Assembly (NCBI RefSeq): GCF_014836675.1
Contig: NZ_JACSQK010000002.1
Span: 124,001-188,000 of the forward strand
Length of the DNA: 64,000 nt
DNA from: Comamonas avium
GTDB lineage: Bacteria; Pseudomonadota; Gammaproteobacteria; Burkholderiales; Burkholderiaceae_C
Direction: 5' to 3'
The position numbers and the translations under genes are program-made. Shown here one piece after another: positions 19,278 to 28,256 of the stretch (the first letter of the stretch is position 1; each line of letters opens with the position of its first letter). Under the pieces are notes generated by a model. That model made no database searches, was not told the DNA's origin, and saw nothing but the letters and a program-made list of their open reading frames with translations.

Positions 19278-20292
19278 AGACCGCAGGCCCCGCCTGCTGC
19301 TGGTCGATGATGAACCCACCAATTTGCATGTGCTGCGCCAGATTCTGGGCACCTCCTACCGCCTGCAATTTGCCACCGATGGCGCCAAGGCCCTGCAACT
19401 GGTGCAGCAGCAAAAGCCCGACCTGATCTTGCTGGACATCATGATGCCCACGCTCAGCGGCTATGAAGTCTGCCGCCAGCTCAAGGCCAGCGCGCAGACG
19501 CAGAATATTCCGGTGATTTTTGTCTCGGCCCTGTCCGATATGGGCGATGAAGCCGAAGGCTTTGATGCCGGCGGCGTGGACTACATCGTCAAGCCAGTGC
19601 GTGCACCCATCGTTCTGGCACGTGTGCGCACGCACCTGTCGCTGGTCAGAACCGAAGCCCTGCGCCAGTCACGGCTGCACATCGTGCAGCGCCTGGGCCG
19701 TGCTGCCGAATACAAAGACAACGAAACCGGCATGCATGTGCTGCGCATGAGCCACTTCTCGCATGCCTTGGCGCTGGCCATTGGCTGCAGCCCGGAATGG
19801 GCCGACGAGCTGCTGCACGCTGCACCCATGCACGATGTGGGCAAGATTGGCATTCCTGATGCGGTGCTGCTCAAACCCGGCCCCCTGACCGACAGCGAGT
19901 GGCAGATCATGCGCCAGCACCCGGCCATTGGTGCTGAAATTCTGGGCGAAGACGACAACGGCATTCTGCAACTGGCGCGCAGCATCGCCCTGACCCACCA
20001 TGAAAAGTGGGATGGCTCGGGCTACCCGGCAGGCCTGCGCGGCAACGCCATACCGCTGGCAGCGCGCATTGTGGCCATTGCCGATGTCTTTGATGCCCTG
20101 ACCTCCGTGCGCCCCTACAAGCGCGCATGGTCGGTCGACAGCGCCATGGCACACATCCAGAGCCAGGCGGGCCTGCACTTTGACCCTGATCTGGTTCCCG
20201 TCTTCCTGTCCCTGCGCGAGCAGCTGGAAACCATCCGCCAGCGCTGGAAAGATGAAGCGCCAGAACCCGTGACTGCCGACTGCCTTGGATAA
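19261..20292 (+). CDS. HD-GYP response regulator (cyclic di-GMP phosphodiesterase, RpfG type)
   Basis: 343 residues. The N-terminal receiver has acceptor Asp 59 in LLDIMMP. The C-terminal HD-GYP domain has metal-binding HD at 191-192 (HDVGKIGIPD), the HHEKWDGSGYP segment with GYP at 254-256, and the downstream FDALTSVRPYK segment. It is expected to hydrolyse cyclic di-GMP to GMP. I chose ATG 19261, which overlaps the kinase stop by 17 bases and begins just before the receiver; the frame open upstream lies wholly inside the kinase. It is very likely the output partner of that kinase. Confidence 0.93.
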   Translation: MLPSHEDRRPRLLLVDDEPTNLHVLRQILGTSYRLQFATDGAKALQLVQQQKPDLILLDIMMPTLSGYEVCRQLKASAQTQNIPVIFVSALSDMGDEAEGFDAGGVDYIVKPVRAPIVLARVRTHLSLVRTEALRQSRLHIVQRLGRAAEYKDNETGMHVLRMSHFSHALALAIGCSPEWADELLHAAPMHDVGKIGIPDAVLLKPGPLTDSEWQIMRQHPAIGAEILGEDDNGILQLARSIALTHHEKWDGSGYPAGLRGNAIPLAARIVAIADVFDALTSVRPYKRAWSVDSAMAHIQSQAGLHFDPDLVPVFLSLREQLETIRQRWKDEAPEPVTADCLG

Positions 20293-20831
20293 TGCAGGGC
20301 ATGACTGTGTCTGCCCTGCCTTCTGCCTGGACGGTGCGCCCTTTGGACGCACACGATGTTGATAGCCTGCTGCACGTGCAAACCATTTGCTATGGCGATG
20401 ATTTTCTTGAAAGCCGCGCTGTCTTTGCCCAGCGCCTGGCCTGCCCGCACCAGTGCTCCATTGGCGTGGTGCGCACTGGTGAGCAGACCTTGAGCGCCTA
20501 CCTGGCGGCCTACTGGTCCAGCCCCGGAAAGATCACGCCTTTGGACGGTGCTTTCACGCCCCCTGCCACTGCCACGCAGGTGCTGTACCTGCACGACATG
20601 TCGGTACTGCCGCAACTGGCGGGCCAAGGCGTGGCACGCCATCTGGTGCAGCACCTGTTTGCACGCGCACGCCAGCGCCGCCTGCAGCACGCTGCGCTGG
20701 TATCGGTGCAGGGTTCACAGGCTTATTGGGAACGTCAAGGCTTTTCTGTATGCCCCGTGATGGATGAGCAACAGTTCATGCACCTTAAAACCTATGGTGA
20801 CGGTGCTCTGTACATGACGGCAACGCTCTAA
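20292..20831 (+). CDS. GNAT-family N-acetyltransferase
   Basis: 179 residues. The acetyl-CoA-binding motif lies around MSVLPQLAGQGVARHLVQHL (about 97-116; Q/RxxGxG/A pattern) and the C-terminal QAYWERQGF segment is a typical GNAT ending. It overlaps the HD-GYP stop by one base (TAATG), so it belongs to the kinase operon. An alternative ATG is at 20301. The acyl acceptor is unknown. Confidence 0.85.
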   Translation: MQGMTVSALPSAWTVRPLDAHDVDSLLHVQTICYGDDFLESRAVFAQRLACPHQCSIGVVRTGEQTLSAYLAAYWSSPGKITPLDGAFTPPATATQVLYLHDMSVLPQLAGQGVARHLVQHLFARARQRRLQHAALVSVQGSQAYWERQGFSVCPVMDEQQFMHLKTYGDGALYMTATL

Positions 20832-20891
20832 TTTCTGACAGTTGCGCGATTGACTGACAGGCGCCGCAAATGGCATCGCCATAATGCGCGC

Positions 20892-21416
20892 ATGCCAAAC
20901 CGATGGAAACCCAATGTCACGGTCTCGGCCGTGATCGAGCGTGATCAGCGTTTTTTGCTGGTGGAAGAGCACACGGCCGATGGCCTGCGCCTCAATACCC
21001 CCGCCGGCCACCTGGATCCTGCCGAAACCCCTGTGCAGGCCTGCGTGCGCGAAGTACTGGAAGAGACGGCCCACAGCTTCACCCCCACGGCGCTGGTCGG
21101 CATCTACATGAACCGGTTCATCCGCACCCGCACCGGCTCTGACATCACCTACATGCGCTTTGCATTCACCGGTGAGCTGGGCATGTACCACGTGCACCGC
21201 AAGCTCGATGAAGGCATCGTGCGCACCGTATGGCTTTCGCTGGAAGAGCTGCACGCCAGCGCCCACCTGCACCGCAGCCCCGTGGTGCTGCAATCGGTGC
21301 GCGACTATCTGGCGGGGCAGCGCTTTGATGTCAGCCTGATTCAGGCCGACCCCAGCATCTACAGCGTGCCAGAGCCTACGCCGCATACGCAGGATTTACT
21401 CTCCAGCCTCAAATAA
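20892..21416 (+). CDS. Nudix hydrolase
   Basis: 174 residues. The complete Nudix box is seen at about 37-59 (GHLDPAET...REVLEET, matching Gx5Ex7REUxEExGU except for the final Gly). It cleaves a nucleoside-diphosphate-linked substrate. The overall layout resembles the NudJ-like phosphatases of proteobacteria, but the substrate is not certain. I chose ATG 20892 (MPNRWKPNVTV), just before the domain; the frame is open 14 residues further upstream. Confidence 0.85.
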   Translation: MPNRWKPNVTVSAVIERDQRFLLVEEHTADGLRLNTPAGHLDPAETPVQACVREVLEETAHSFTPTALVGIYMNRFIRTRTGSDITYMRFAFTGELGMYHVHRKLDEGIVRTVWLSLEELHASAHLHRSPVVLQSVRDYLAGQRFDVSLIQADPSIYSVPEPTPHTQDLLSSLK

Positions 21417-21417
21417 A

Positions 21418-21504
21418 AGAGAGCGGTTAACGCTTACCAAATAAGCATTTCAGCATCTTTTAATGCCGAAGTGACTGTATTTATTACGCTATCAGCTCTC
21501 TTTT
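21418..21504. repeat. Dispersed palindromic intergenic element, copy C
   Basis: Left arm GAGAGCGGTTAACGCTTA and right arm TTACGCTATCAGCTCTC, lying exactly in the gap between two convergent genes. The T run after the right arm suggests it doubles as a terminator. Confidence 0.65.
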
Positions 21505-22374
21505 TCATACCACCTCCGGCAATTCTGCGCGCATGAACCGGCAGTGCGGAAACCGCGCACAGCGCCAGAAATAGCGCGATGCGCCTTCAGCGACCGGCTC
21601 GGTGCGCAGCACGGCCTCCGTGCACAGCTCGGGTTCGGTACTGCGCAGTGCGATGGGTGCAGCAACGGGTACAGGCGCAGAAACCGCAGCGCCAGCCATC
21701 TTGCGGCTTGGCACCTTGGGCCGCGGCGCAGCATGGCGTGCACGCACATTTTCTACGTGCGCACGGTGCGTGGCACGTGTGGCCTGCAGCCTTTTTTGTG
21801 ACAGGGCTTGCCGCCACTGCGCGACCTCCTGCTCGGTCCAGACCACCTCGGTATGGGCTTGAATAAAAGCCACGCAATCGCGCCCTTGCGTGACACACGC
21901 GGGCATCTCGGTCTTGAAGTGGCTATGGCCCGTAAACACCACCACCGAGTGCAGGTTCTGCAGCGGCACCTGCAGCACCTGCTGCAAAGCCTTGATGTGG
22001 AGCCAGTTCTGGTGCAACGGGTTTTGAAAAGCGGTGCGGTGCCTGTAAATGGATTGCGTCCATTTCTTTTGTTTTTCTGAGCCAAAAATCCAGCCCTGCA
22101 TGTGCTTGGTCTCCAGCACAAACAGGCCGTACGGCGACACCACCACATGGTCAATCTGGGTAGTTTTTCCATCGGCCAGCCGCAGGGTGACGTTGTGCAC
22201 GCAGTGGTAGTGCAGCGGGTTCAGATCTCGTGCCAGCCATTGCTGCACCTTGCGCTCGCCCCACCAGCCCTTGAACCGGGGTGAACGCAGCACCCCGGCC
22301 AGCAGCGCCACGCCAGCGGCCAGCACCACCCACATCCACAACACCCCCTGCACCTGCTGCAACACTGTCGCCAT
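21505..22374 (-). CDS. NERD-domain (nuclease-related) membrane-anchored protein
   Basis: 289 residues. One N-terminal membrane helix (about 10-28), then a NERD domain (about 35-155) with GERKV, the TQIDHVVVSPYGLFVLETK core (Asp and ExK arrangement as in PD-(D/E)xK nucleases) and a conserved SVVVFTG strand. An Ala/Pro/Arg-rich linker leads to a short C-terminal Cys-bearing part (WRCARFPHCR) that resembles a degenerate topoisomerase-type zinc ribbon. I chose ATG 22374 because AAAGGGGG lies just upstream; the frame is open for 33 residues more. Nuclease activity is unproven for most NERD proteins. Confidence 0.8.
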   Translation of the reverse strand: MATVLQQVQGVLWMWVVLAAGVALLAGVLRSPRFKGWWGERKVQQWLARDLNPLHYHCVHNVTLRLADGKTTQIDHVVVSPYGLFVLETKHMQGWIFGSEKQKKWTQSIYRHRTAFQNPLHQNWLHIKALQQVLQVPLQNLHSVVVFTGHSHFKTEMPACVTQGRDCVAFIQAHTEVVWTEQEVAQWRQALSQKRLQATRATHRAHVENVRARHAAPRPKVPSRKMAGAAVSAPVPVAAPIALRSTEPELCTEAVLRTEPVAEGASRYFWRCARFPHCRFMRAELPEVV

Positions 22375-22584
22375 GCCTGCCCCCTTTGTTGGCTGCAGAG
22401 CATAGCGGCCATGAAAACGGTGCCGCAAGGGCTCCTTCACCCTTCGGCTCAGAAAAACCATGCAGTGGCGCACTCAACGCTCAGATGTTTGCCTCATGAG
22501 CAAACAAAAAATCATTCGTTTTAGAAAACACAGTGGCTTCTTACAGTGGCATTCATTGATATTGCCAGCCGAAAGAAGCGCCTG

Positions 22585-23070
22585 ATGACCGACCGCGATG
22601 CCCCGTTGCCCACTCCTGACACCCTGTCTCTGCTGCTGGCCAGCCAGGGCATTACAGCCCCTGAAGCACAGGCTGCCGTTCACGCAGGCCTGCAGGTGCT
22701 GCAGGACTTTCTGCGCACCTTCAACGCCCGTGACGCCCATGCATGGGCCCAGGTCATGAACTACCCGCATGTGCGCTTTGCGGGAGAGCAAGTGACCGTC
22801 TGGGACAACGCACTCGACTATGCCGCCAGCAATGACCTGGCCCCGCTGTCTGCAACCGGCTGGGCCTACAGCCGCTGGGACTTCATCCGCCCAGTGCAGG
22901 CAGACGCCACCAAGGTGCACTTTGCGCTGCAGTTCACCCGCTACGACACGCACCATCGCGCCCAGCAGTCCTACCAGGCGCTGTATGTAGTGACCTTGCA
23001 CAACGGCCACTGGGGCGTGCAGTCGCGCTCCAGCTATGCCGGCATTCTGGCCCCCGGTGCTGCTTTCTGA
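22585..23070 (+). CDS. Small SnoaL/NTF2-like protein of unknown function
   Basis: 161 residues, soluble. The pattern VLQDFLRTFNARDAHAWAQVMNYPHVRF, then VHFALQFTRYD and YVVTLHNGHWGVQSRSSY, resembles NTF2/SnoaL-like folds (helix, cone-shaped sheet). No catalytic motif is visible. The start at 22585 is a guess; a GTG start at 22546 is possible. The stop lies only 13 bases before the start of the following Bug receptor gene, which suggests co-transcription. Confidence 0.65.
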   Translation: MTDRDAPLPTPDTLSLLLASQGITAPEAQAAVHAGLQVLQDFLRTFNARDAHAWAQVMNYPHVRFAGEQVTVWDNALDYAASNDLAPLSATGWAYSRWDFIRPVQADATKVHFALQFTRYDTHHRAQQSYQALYVVTLHNGHWGVQSRSSYAGILAPGAAF

Positions 23071-23083
23071 GGAGCCCGTTGAC

Positions 23084-24121
23084 ATGCCCTCCCCACTCTT
23101 TGCCCCAAGTGCCCAGCGCACACTGTCGCGGCGCAGCTGGCTGCACAGCGCCATAGCGGCCAGCACGGCTTTCACCACTGCAGGCCTGGGCCTGCCTCTG
23201 TCCGCCCAGGCCAAGCAAGCGGCCACCTATCCCGCACGTCCCCTGAAAGTGATCGTGCCCTACCCTGCAGGCGGTGTGATTGATGTCACAGCCCGCGCAG
23301 TCACCGATGCACTGGCCCAGCGCTGGGGCCAGCCGGTCATCGTAGAAAACCGCCCCGGCGCCAATGGCAACCTGGGTGCCCATGCGGTGCACCAGGCCAC
23401 GCCCGACGGTTACACGCTGCTGATCGGCTCCATGTTCACGGTCATCAACCCATTGACCGACAGCAGCACCCGTTACCGCACCAGCGACTTTGTCCCCGTG
23501 GCCAGCATCGGCAGCACGCCCAATGTGTGGGTGGTGCCAGCCTCCGCCCCCTGGCACACACTGCACGACTTTCTTGCACAGGCTCGCCAGCAGCCCGGGG
23601 CCTTCAACGTTGCCAACCCGGGGCAAGGCAGCTCCAACCACCTGGGGGTGGAGCGACTGGCTGCCGCTGCGGGCATACAGCTCACGCAGATCAACTACCA
23701 GGGCCAGCCACCGTTCATTACCGATCTGATCAATGGCCAGCTGCATATCGCCCCGCTGACCGCAACGCTCGCCTTGCCGCACATCCAAAGTGGCAAGCTG
23801 CGCGCCCTGGCTGTGGCGGCACCCACACGCCTGGCGGCACTGGCCCAAGTGCCCACGCTGAGCGAGCAGGGCCTGAGCGATGCCACGGTCGTGCCATGGA
23901 GCGGCTTCATGGCACCTGCTGGCACACCCGAGGCCATCGTGGCCCAGCTGCAGGCCGCCATTGTGCAAGTGCAGGCCCAGCCTGCGGTGCTGCAGCGCTA
24001 TGCCGCATTGCAGGCCCAGGCACCCGAACGCCCGCAAGACTTTGCACAGCTGGTGCAGCATGAGCAGCAACGCTGGGCTTTGGTACTGGGCCGCACTGAA
24101 CAAACAGCCAAAGCGCGCTGA
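23084..24121 (+). CDS. Bug/TctC-family periplasmic substrate-binding protein
   Basis: 345 residues. A twin-arginine-like beginning (LSRRSWLHSAIAAS) leads a signal peptide ending LSAQAKQ near residue 45. Family segments: YPARPLKVIVPYPAGG, VIVENRPGANG, ATPDGYTLLIG, and INYQGQPPF. It is a second orphan receptor, clearly different from the one at 13.6 kb. TGAGGAG 9 bases before ATG 23084 fixes the start. It sits 13 bases after the SnoaL-like gene. Confidence 0.9.
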   Translation: MPSPLFAPSAQRTLSRRSWLHSAIAASTAFTTAGLGLPLSAQAKQAATYPARPLKVIVPYPAGGVIDVTARAVTDALAQRWGQPVIVENRPGANGNLGAHAVHQATPDGYTLLIGSMFTVINPLTDSSTRYRTSDFVPVASIGSTPNVWVVPASAPWHTLHDFLAQARQQPGAFNVANPGQGSSNHLGVERLAAAAGIQLTQINYQGQPPFITDLINGQLHIAPLTATLALPHIQSGKLRALAVAAPTRLAALAQVPTLSEQGLSDATVVPWSGFMAPAGTPEAIVAQLQAAIVQVQAQPAVLQRYAALQAQAPERPQDFAQLVQHEQQRWALVLGRTEQTAKAR

Positions 24122-24152
24122 TACGCGGGCATACACACTGATCAGAAAGGCA

Positions 24153-24179
24153 AAAAGGCCACCTTGAAGGTGGCCTTTG
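24153..24179. terminator. Hairpin between convergent Bug and cnoX genes
   Basis: Stem of AAAGGCCACCTT and AAGGTGGCCTTT separated by almost no loop. It can terminate both convergent genes. Confidence 0.75.
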
Positions 24180-24238
24180 CGTTGTGCGCAGAAACTCTGC
24201 TCTGCCAAGTGCAGGCTGCGCGTCTGGCAGCTACGGCG

Positions 24239-25195
24239 TCAGTTCAGCGCCATGCTCAATTTGCGTCGGTAGCTGTTGACCAGCGCCGTGGCCTGGTCTT
24301 GCTCGGCAGTGTTCTTGCCCAGCAGTTCAATGCCACCGGCTGTCTTGCCGGGTACGGCATCGGGCTTTTTGGGCTTGGCCGGAGCCAGCAGTTCCAAAAT
24401 GCCAACAAACAGCTTGCGCGCAGCCTGTCCGTTCCATTCCTTGTCGCGCATGATGATCTCCAGCAGCTCGTCCATGGCTGCCGTCCACTGGCCTTCTGCC
24501 GCCAGCACCTGCGCCTTAGCAAAACGGGTGTCAAAGTCGCGCTTGTTTTGCGCAATGGCGGCATCAAACTGCGCCAGCTCCCAGTTGCCGCGCTCGTCTT
24601 GCTGCACAAACAGCATGCACTGCAGCCAGTGCTGCAGGGCTTCAAACTGCAGTGGCTTGGGAATGCGCTTGAGCGGCTCGTGCAGCAAGGACGCGGCCTG
24701 CTCGTAGTCGCCACTGGCAATCAGCAGGCGCACATAGTCAAAGCGCGCATCATCGTTGCTGGGGTCAGCGGTCAGTGCATCGGCCAGCTTTTGCAGGGCA
24801 GCCTGGGTGTCGCCCGATTCGATCAGTTGCTGGGCCTCGTCCACCTCGGACTCGGCCATCAGCTCGCCCTCAGAAGGCAGGTGCTTGTCCAGAAATTCAC
24901 GCACCTGACCTTCAGTCTGTGCCCCCATGAAACCATCCACCGGCTTGCCACCCACCATCAGCACGCAGGTGGGCACGCTGCGAATACCGAACATGCCGGC
25001 AATTTGCTGGTTGGCGTCCACATCCACCTTGGCCAGCTTGAAGCGGCCTGCGTAGGCAGCCTCCAGCTTTTCCAGCGTGGGCACCAGCGTTTTGCAGGGG
25101 CCGCACCAGGTGGCCCAGAAATCGACCAGCACGGGCGTTGCCATGGAGGCGGCAACCACCTCAGATTCAAAATTCTCTACGGTGATATCAATCAT
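24239..25195 (-). CDS. cnoX: Thioredoxin-fold co-chaperone, CnoX/YbbN family
   Basis: 318 residues. An N-terminal thioredoxin domain (about 1-110) has the redox motif WCGPC and the cis-Pro in SVPTC. The rest (about 115-318) is made of TPR-like helices, as in YbbN/CnoX. CnoX family members hand substrates to GroEL/DnaK under oxidative stress. The E. coli protein lacks the first active-site Cys; here both Cys are present, so a true oxidoreductase activity is possible. I chose ATG 25195 (MIDITVENFE), the normal thioredoxin start. Confidence 0.88.
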   Translation of the reverse strand: MIDITVENFESEVVAASMATPVLVDFWATWCGPCKTLVPTLEKLEAAYAGRFKLAKVDVDANQQIAGMFGIRSVPTCVLMVGGKPVDGFMGAQTEGQVREFLDKHLPSEGELMAESEVDEAQQLIESGDTQAALQKLADALTADPSNDDARFDYVRLLIASGDYEQAASLLHEPLKRIPKPLQFEALQHWLQCMLFVQQDERGNWELAQFDAAIAQNKRDFDTRFAKAQVLAAEGQWTAAMDELLEIIMRDKEWNGQAARKLFVGILELLAPAKPKKPDAVPGKTAGGIELLGKNTAEQDQATALVNSYRRKLSMALN

Positions 25196-25439
25196 GTATC
25201 CATCCCAGTGCAGTGCGCACACTGCGCAAGCCATTGATCAGCGCCTTGCAGGCGTACAACGCGTCATTCTCTAGCAATTCAAGTGCACATTCGTGCCAGC
25301 CAGCTACAGAGATAAGCGCCGGGCACCAGATTTCAAGCCCGCGCAGGGGCAGACGACCCCGCAACCCTGTGTGTCTGGGGCTTACCCGTAAAATCGCAGC
25401 TTCCACTAGGCCGGGCCGCAAGCGCCCTCGAGAGAGAAC

Positions 25440-25937
25440 ATGAACTCCATCCAGATCGGTGTGGTCATGGGTTCCAGCAGCGACTGGGACACCATGCAGC
25501 ACGCAGTTGCCATCCTTCAGCAATTCGGTATCGCCCACGAAGCGCAAGTGGTTTCGGCCCACCGCATGCCTGACGACATGTTCCGCTACGCAGAGGCCGC
25601 TGCGGGCCGTGGCCTCAAAGCCATCATTGCTGGGGCTGGCGGCGCAGCCCACCTGCCCGGCATGATTGCCGCCAAGACCCCCGTGCCCGTGCTGGGTGTG
25701 CCCGTGGCCAGCCGCCACCTGCAAGGCGTGGATTCACTGCACTCCATCGTGCAAATGCCCAAGGGCGTGCCTGTGGCCACTTTCGCCATTGGTGCTGCAG
25801 GTGCTGCCAACGCTGCCTTGTTTGCCGTTGCCCTGCTGGCCAATGAAGACCCCGCACTGCGCGCCAAGCTGGAGGCCTTTCGCGCCGAGCAAACAGCCGC
25901 AGCCCGCGCCATGACTTTGCCCCCCGTCGCCGTATGA
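25440..25937 (+). CDS. purE: N5-carboxyaminoimidazole ribonucleotide mutase PurE
   Basis: 165 residues, full length. De novo purine synthesis: converts N5-CAIR to CAIR. The N-terminal [13 protein letters not shown] phosphate-binding segment, SAHRMPDDM with the catalytic His, and [12 protein letters not shown] are all present. It overlaps purK by four bases (ATGA). Confidence 0.97.
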   Translation: MNSIQIGVVMGSSSDWDTMQHAVAILQQFGIAHEAQVVSAHRMPDDMFRYAEAAAGRGLKAIIAGAGGAAHLPGMIAAKTPVPVLGVPVASRHLQGVDSLHSIVQMPKGVPVATFAIGAAGAANAALFAVALLANEDPALRAKLEAFRAEQTAAARAMTLPPVAV

Positions 25938-27112
25938 ACGCCCCTGTCGACACCCACAAGGTGATCCTGCCCGGTGCCACTTTGGGCGTACTGGGTGGCG
26001 GCCAGCTGGGCCGCATGTTTGCGCATGCCGCGCAAGCCATGGGCTATTTCACCGCCGTACTGGATCAGGACGCCACCAGCCCTGCAGGGCTGGTCAGCCA
26101 CCACCACGTGCGCACAGCTTATGAAGACCCGCAGGGCCTGACCGAGCTGGCGCAACTGTGCGCAGCCGTCACCACCGAGTTTGAAAACGTACCTGCGGGT
26201 GCGCTCAACCAGCTGGCGGCCAGCCTGCCCGTGTCGCCCGCCGGTGCATCGGTGGCCATCGCCCAGGACCGTGCTGCTGAAAAAGCCCATTTTGTGAAGT
26301 GCGGCGTGCCCTGCGCGCCCTACGCCGTGATCGAGTCGCCCGAGCAACTGGCCGCCGTGAACGATGCGCTGCTGCCCGGCATCTTGAAAACAGCCCGCAT
26401 GGGCTATGACGGCAAGGGCCAGATTCGCGTCAAAACCCGCGCTGAACTGGTGGCTGGCTGGCAAGAGCTGGGCCGCGTGGCCTGTGTGCTGGAAAAAATG
26501 CTGCCCCTGGCCCACGAATGCTCTGTCATCGTGGCGCGTGGCCGTGACGGCACCATCGTGAACCTGCCCGTGCAGCGCAACCTGCACCGCGACGGCATTC
26601 TGGCTGTGACCGAGGTGTATGAGGGCAACCTGCCTGCCACACAGGTAGAGCAAGCGATTACCGCTGCGAAATCGGTCGCCATCGGCCTGGACTATGTCGG
26701 TGTGCTGTGCGTGGAGTTCTTCGTGCTGGACAACGGTCAGCTGGTGGTCAACGAAATTGCTCCGCGCCCACACAACAGCGGTCACTACAGCCAGAACGCC
26801 ATGGATGTCTCGCAGTTTGAATTGCAGGTGCGCAGCATGACCAACCTGCCGCTGGTGCAGCCGCGCCAGCACAGCGCCACCATCATGCTCAACCTGCTGG
26901 GTGATCTGTGGTTCAAGGACAGCGACACGGCCCAAGCACCGGCATGGGATCAGATTTTGGCCCTGCCCGGCTGCCACCTGCACCTGTACGGCAAGGTCGA
27001 TGCCAAGCGCGCCCGCAAGATGGGGCACTTGAACATCACCGCCGCCACGCCCGAGCAGGTGCGCGCCACGGCACTTAAAGCTGCCGGCATTCTCGGCATT
27101 GCCGCGTTTTAA
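25934..27112 (+). CDS. purK: 5-(carboxyamino)imidazole ribonucleotide synthase PurK
   Basis: 392 residues, ATP-grasp enzyme that makes N5-CAIR from AIR, bicarbonate and ATP, the substrate for PurE. Visible: LGGGQLGRM at the N-terminus, [20 protein letters not shown] (nucleotide-binding loop), and [12 protein letters not shown] with metal ligands. It is coupled to purE by a four-base overlap and followed after 11 bases by the tsaC-type gene. Confidence 0.97.
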   Translation: MNAPVDTHKVILPGATLGVLGGGQLGRMFAHAAQAMGYFTAVLDQDATSPAGLVSHHHVRTAYEDPQGLTELAQLCAAVTTEFENVPAGALNQLAASLPVSPAGASVAIAQDRAAEKAHFVKCGVPCAPYAVIESPEQLAAVNDALLPGILKTARMGYDGKGQIRVKTRAELVAGWQELGRVACVLEKMLPLAHECSVIVARGRDGTIVNLPVQRNLHRDGILAVTEVYEGNLPATQVEQAITAAKSVAIGLDYVGVLCVEFFVLDNGQLVVNEIAPRPHNSGHYSQNAMDVSQFELQVRSMTNLPLVQPRQHSATIMLNLLGDLWFKDSDTAQAPAWDQILALPGCHLHLYGKVDAKRARKMGHLNITAATPEQVRATALKAAGILGIAAF

Positions 27113-27123
27113 GAGGACCGCAC

Positions 27124-28122
27124 GTGATTTTGGATGGAACGCTGGACGCCTCGGTGCACGCCGCTGCTGCTGCCCTGCAGCGCGGTGAGCTGCTGGGCCT
27201 GCCCACGGAAACGGTTTACGGTCTGGCGGCCGATGCAGACAACGACAGCGCCGTAGCCCAGATCTTTACGGCCAAAGGGCGCCCTGCCAACCACCCACTC
27301 ATCGTGCATGTGGCCGATGCCCAGGCCATCACGCACTACGCCAAAGCAGTGCCGCTGTTTGCGCAGCAACTCATCGAGGCGTTCTGGCCCGGCCCGCTCA
27401 CCCTGATCCTGCCGCGCCTGCCGCATGCCGCCAAGGCATCGACCGGCGGACAAGACAGCGTGGGCCTGCGCTGTCCCTCACACCCCGTGGCACATGCGGT
27501 GCTGCGTGCATGCCAGGTGCTGACCCCACCCGTGTGGGGCGTCTCGGCCCCCAGCGCCAACAAGTTTGGCCGCGTCAGCCCTACCACCGCACAGCATGTC
27601 GCCACAGAATTTGGGGATGACTTGCTGGTGCTGGATGGCGGTGCCTGCGAGGTGGGCATTGAATCGACCATCGTCGACTGCACACGCGGTGTACCCGTGC
27701 TGCTGCGCCCCGGAGCCATCACGCGGGAGGATATTGCGCGTGTCTGCGGCCAGAGACCACTCTCCAAAGAAGAGCTGCAAGCGAATACCCCACGGGCCTC
27801 CGGCACCCTTTTGGCCCACTACGCTCCGAACGCCAAAGTGCGTTTAATGCCCGCCAAGCAACTGCAGTCGGCCCTCGACCTGCTGGGTGCAGACGGCACG
27901 CGCATTGCGGTCTACCACCGCAGTGCGCTCACATCCGCCTCCCAAGGTGTGCACCTGCGGGCCATGCCCCAGCAAGCACTGGCAGCCGCGCGTGAACTGT
28001 TTGGCACGCTGCGCGACTTTGACGAAATGGGCATCCAGCTCATCTGGATTGAAACCCCACCCGAGACCAGCGACTGGGAAGGCGTGCGCGACCGCCTGCA
28101 GCGCGCAGCGGCGGCGGGTTAG
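27124..28122 (+). CDS. tsaC: L-threonylcarbamoyladenylate synthase, Sua5 type
   Basis: 332 residues. Makes threonylcarbamoyl-AMP for the t6A37 modification of ANN-decoding tRNAs. The YrdC domain (about 10-200) has LPTETVYGLAADA and KGRPANHPLIVHV. A C-terminal Sua5 domain (about 215-330) follows, so this is the long form. The start is GTG 27124, set by AAGAGGA eight bases before it. tsaB, needed in the same pathway, lies 1.7 kb away. Confidence 0.93.
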   Translation: MILDGTLDASVHAAAAALQRGELLGLPTETVYGLAADADNDSAVAQIFTAKGRPANHPLIVHVADAQAITHYAKAVPLFAQQLIEAFWPGPLTLILPRLPHAAKASTGGQDSVGLRCPSHPVAHAVLRACQVLTPPVWGVSAPSANKFGRVSPTTAQHVATEFGDDLLVLDGGACEVGIESTIVDCTRGVPVLLRPGAITREDIARVCGQRPLSKEELQANTPRASGTLLAHYAPNAKVRLMPAKQLQSALDLLGADGTRIAVYHRSALTSASQGVHLRAMPQQALAAARELFGTLRDFDEMGIQLIWIETPPETSDWEGVRDRLQRAAAAG

Positions 28123-28149
28123 CCCTGCGCCTAGCAACTGGCACACTCC

Positions 28150-28252
28150 AACCCACAGACGCCGAGCAAGGGCCGCCCCGCAGCGAAGGTGGCGTCCCCT
28201 TCCCGCGCAAAGCGCGTAGAGAGGGGAAGTCGCGCAGCGCCTCAGGGGGTGA
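28150..28252. repeat. GC-rich intergenic repeat-like element
   Basis: The gap between tsaC and dacB holds a GC-rich sequence with short inverted segments (CCCCTTCC ... GGGGAAG, GCGC-rich centre). It resembles an element I associate with Comamonadaceae intergenic regions. I see no second full copy in this window, only a short partial similarity (AAGGGCCGCCC) near 42.34 kb. Confidence 0.4.
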
Positions 28253-28256
28253 ATAC

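Noticed and set aside
25586-27028. 480-codon minus-strand frame opposite purE-purK
   Set aside because: Antisense to two full-length recognised genes, with no motifs.
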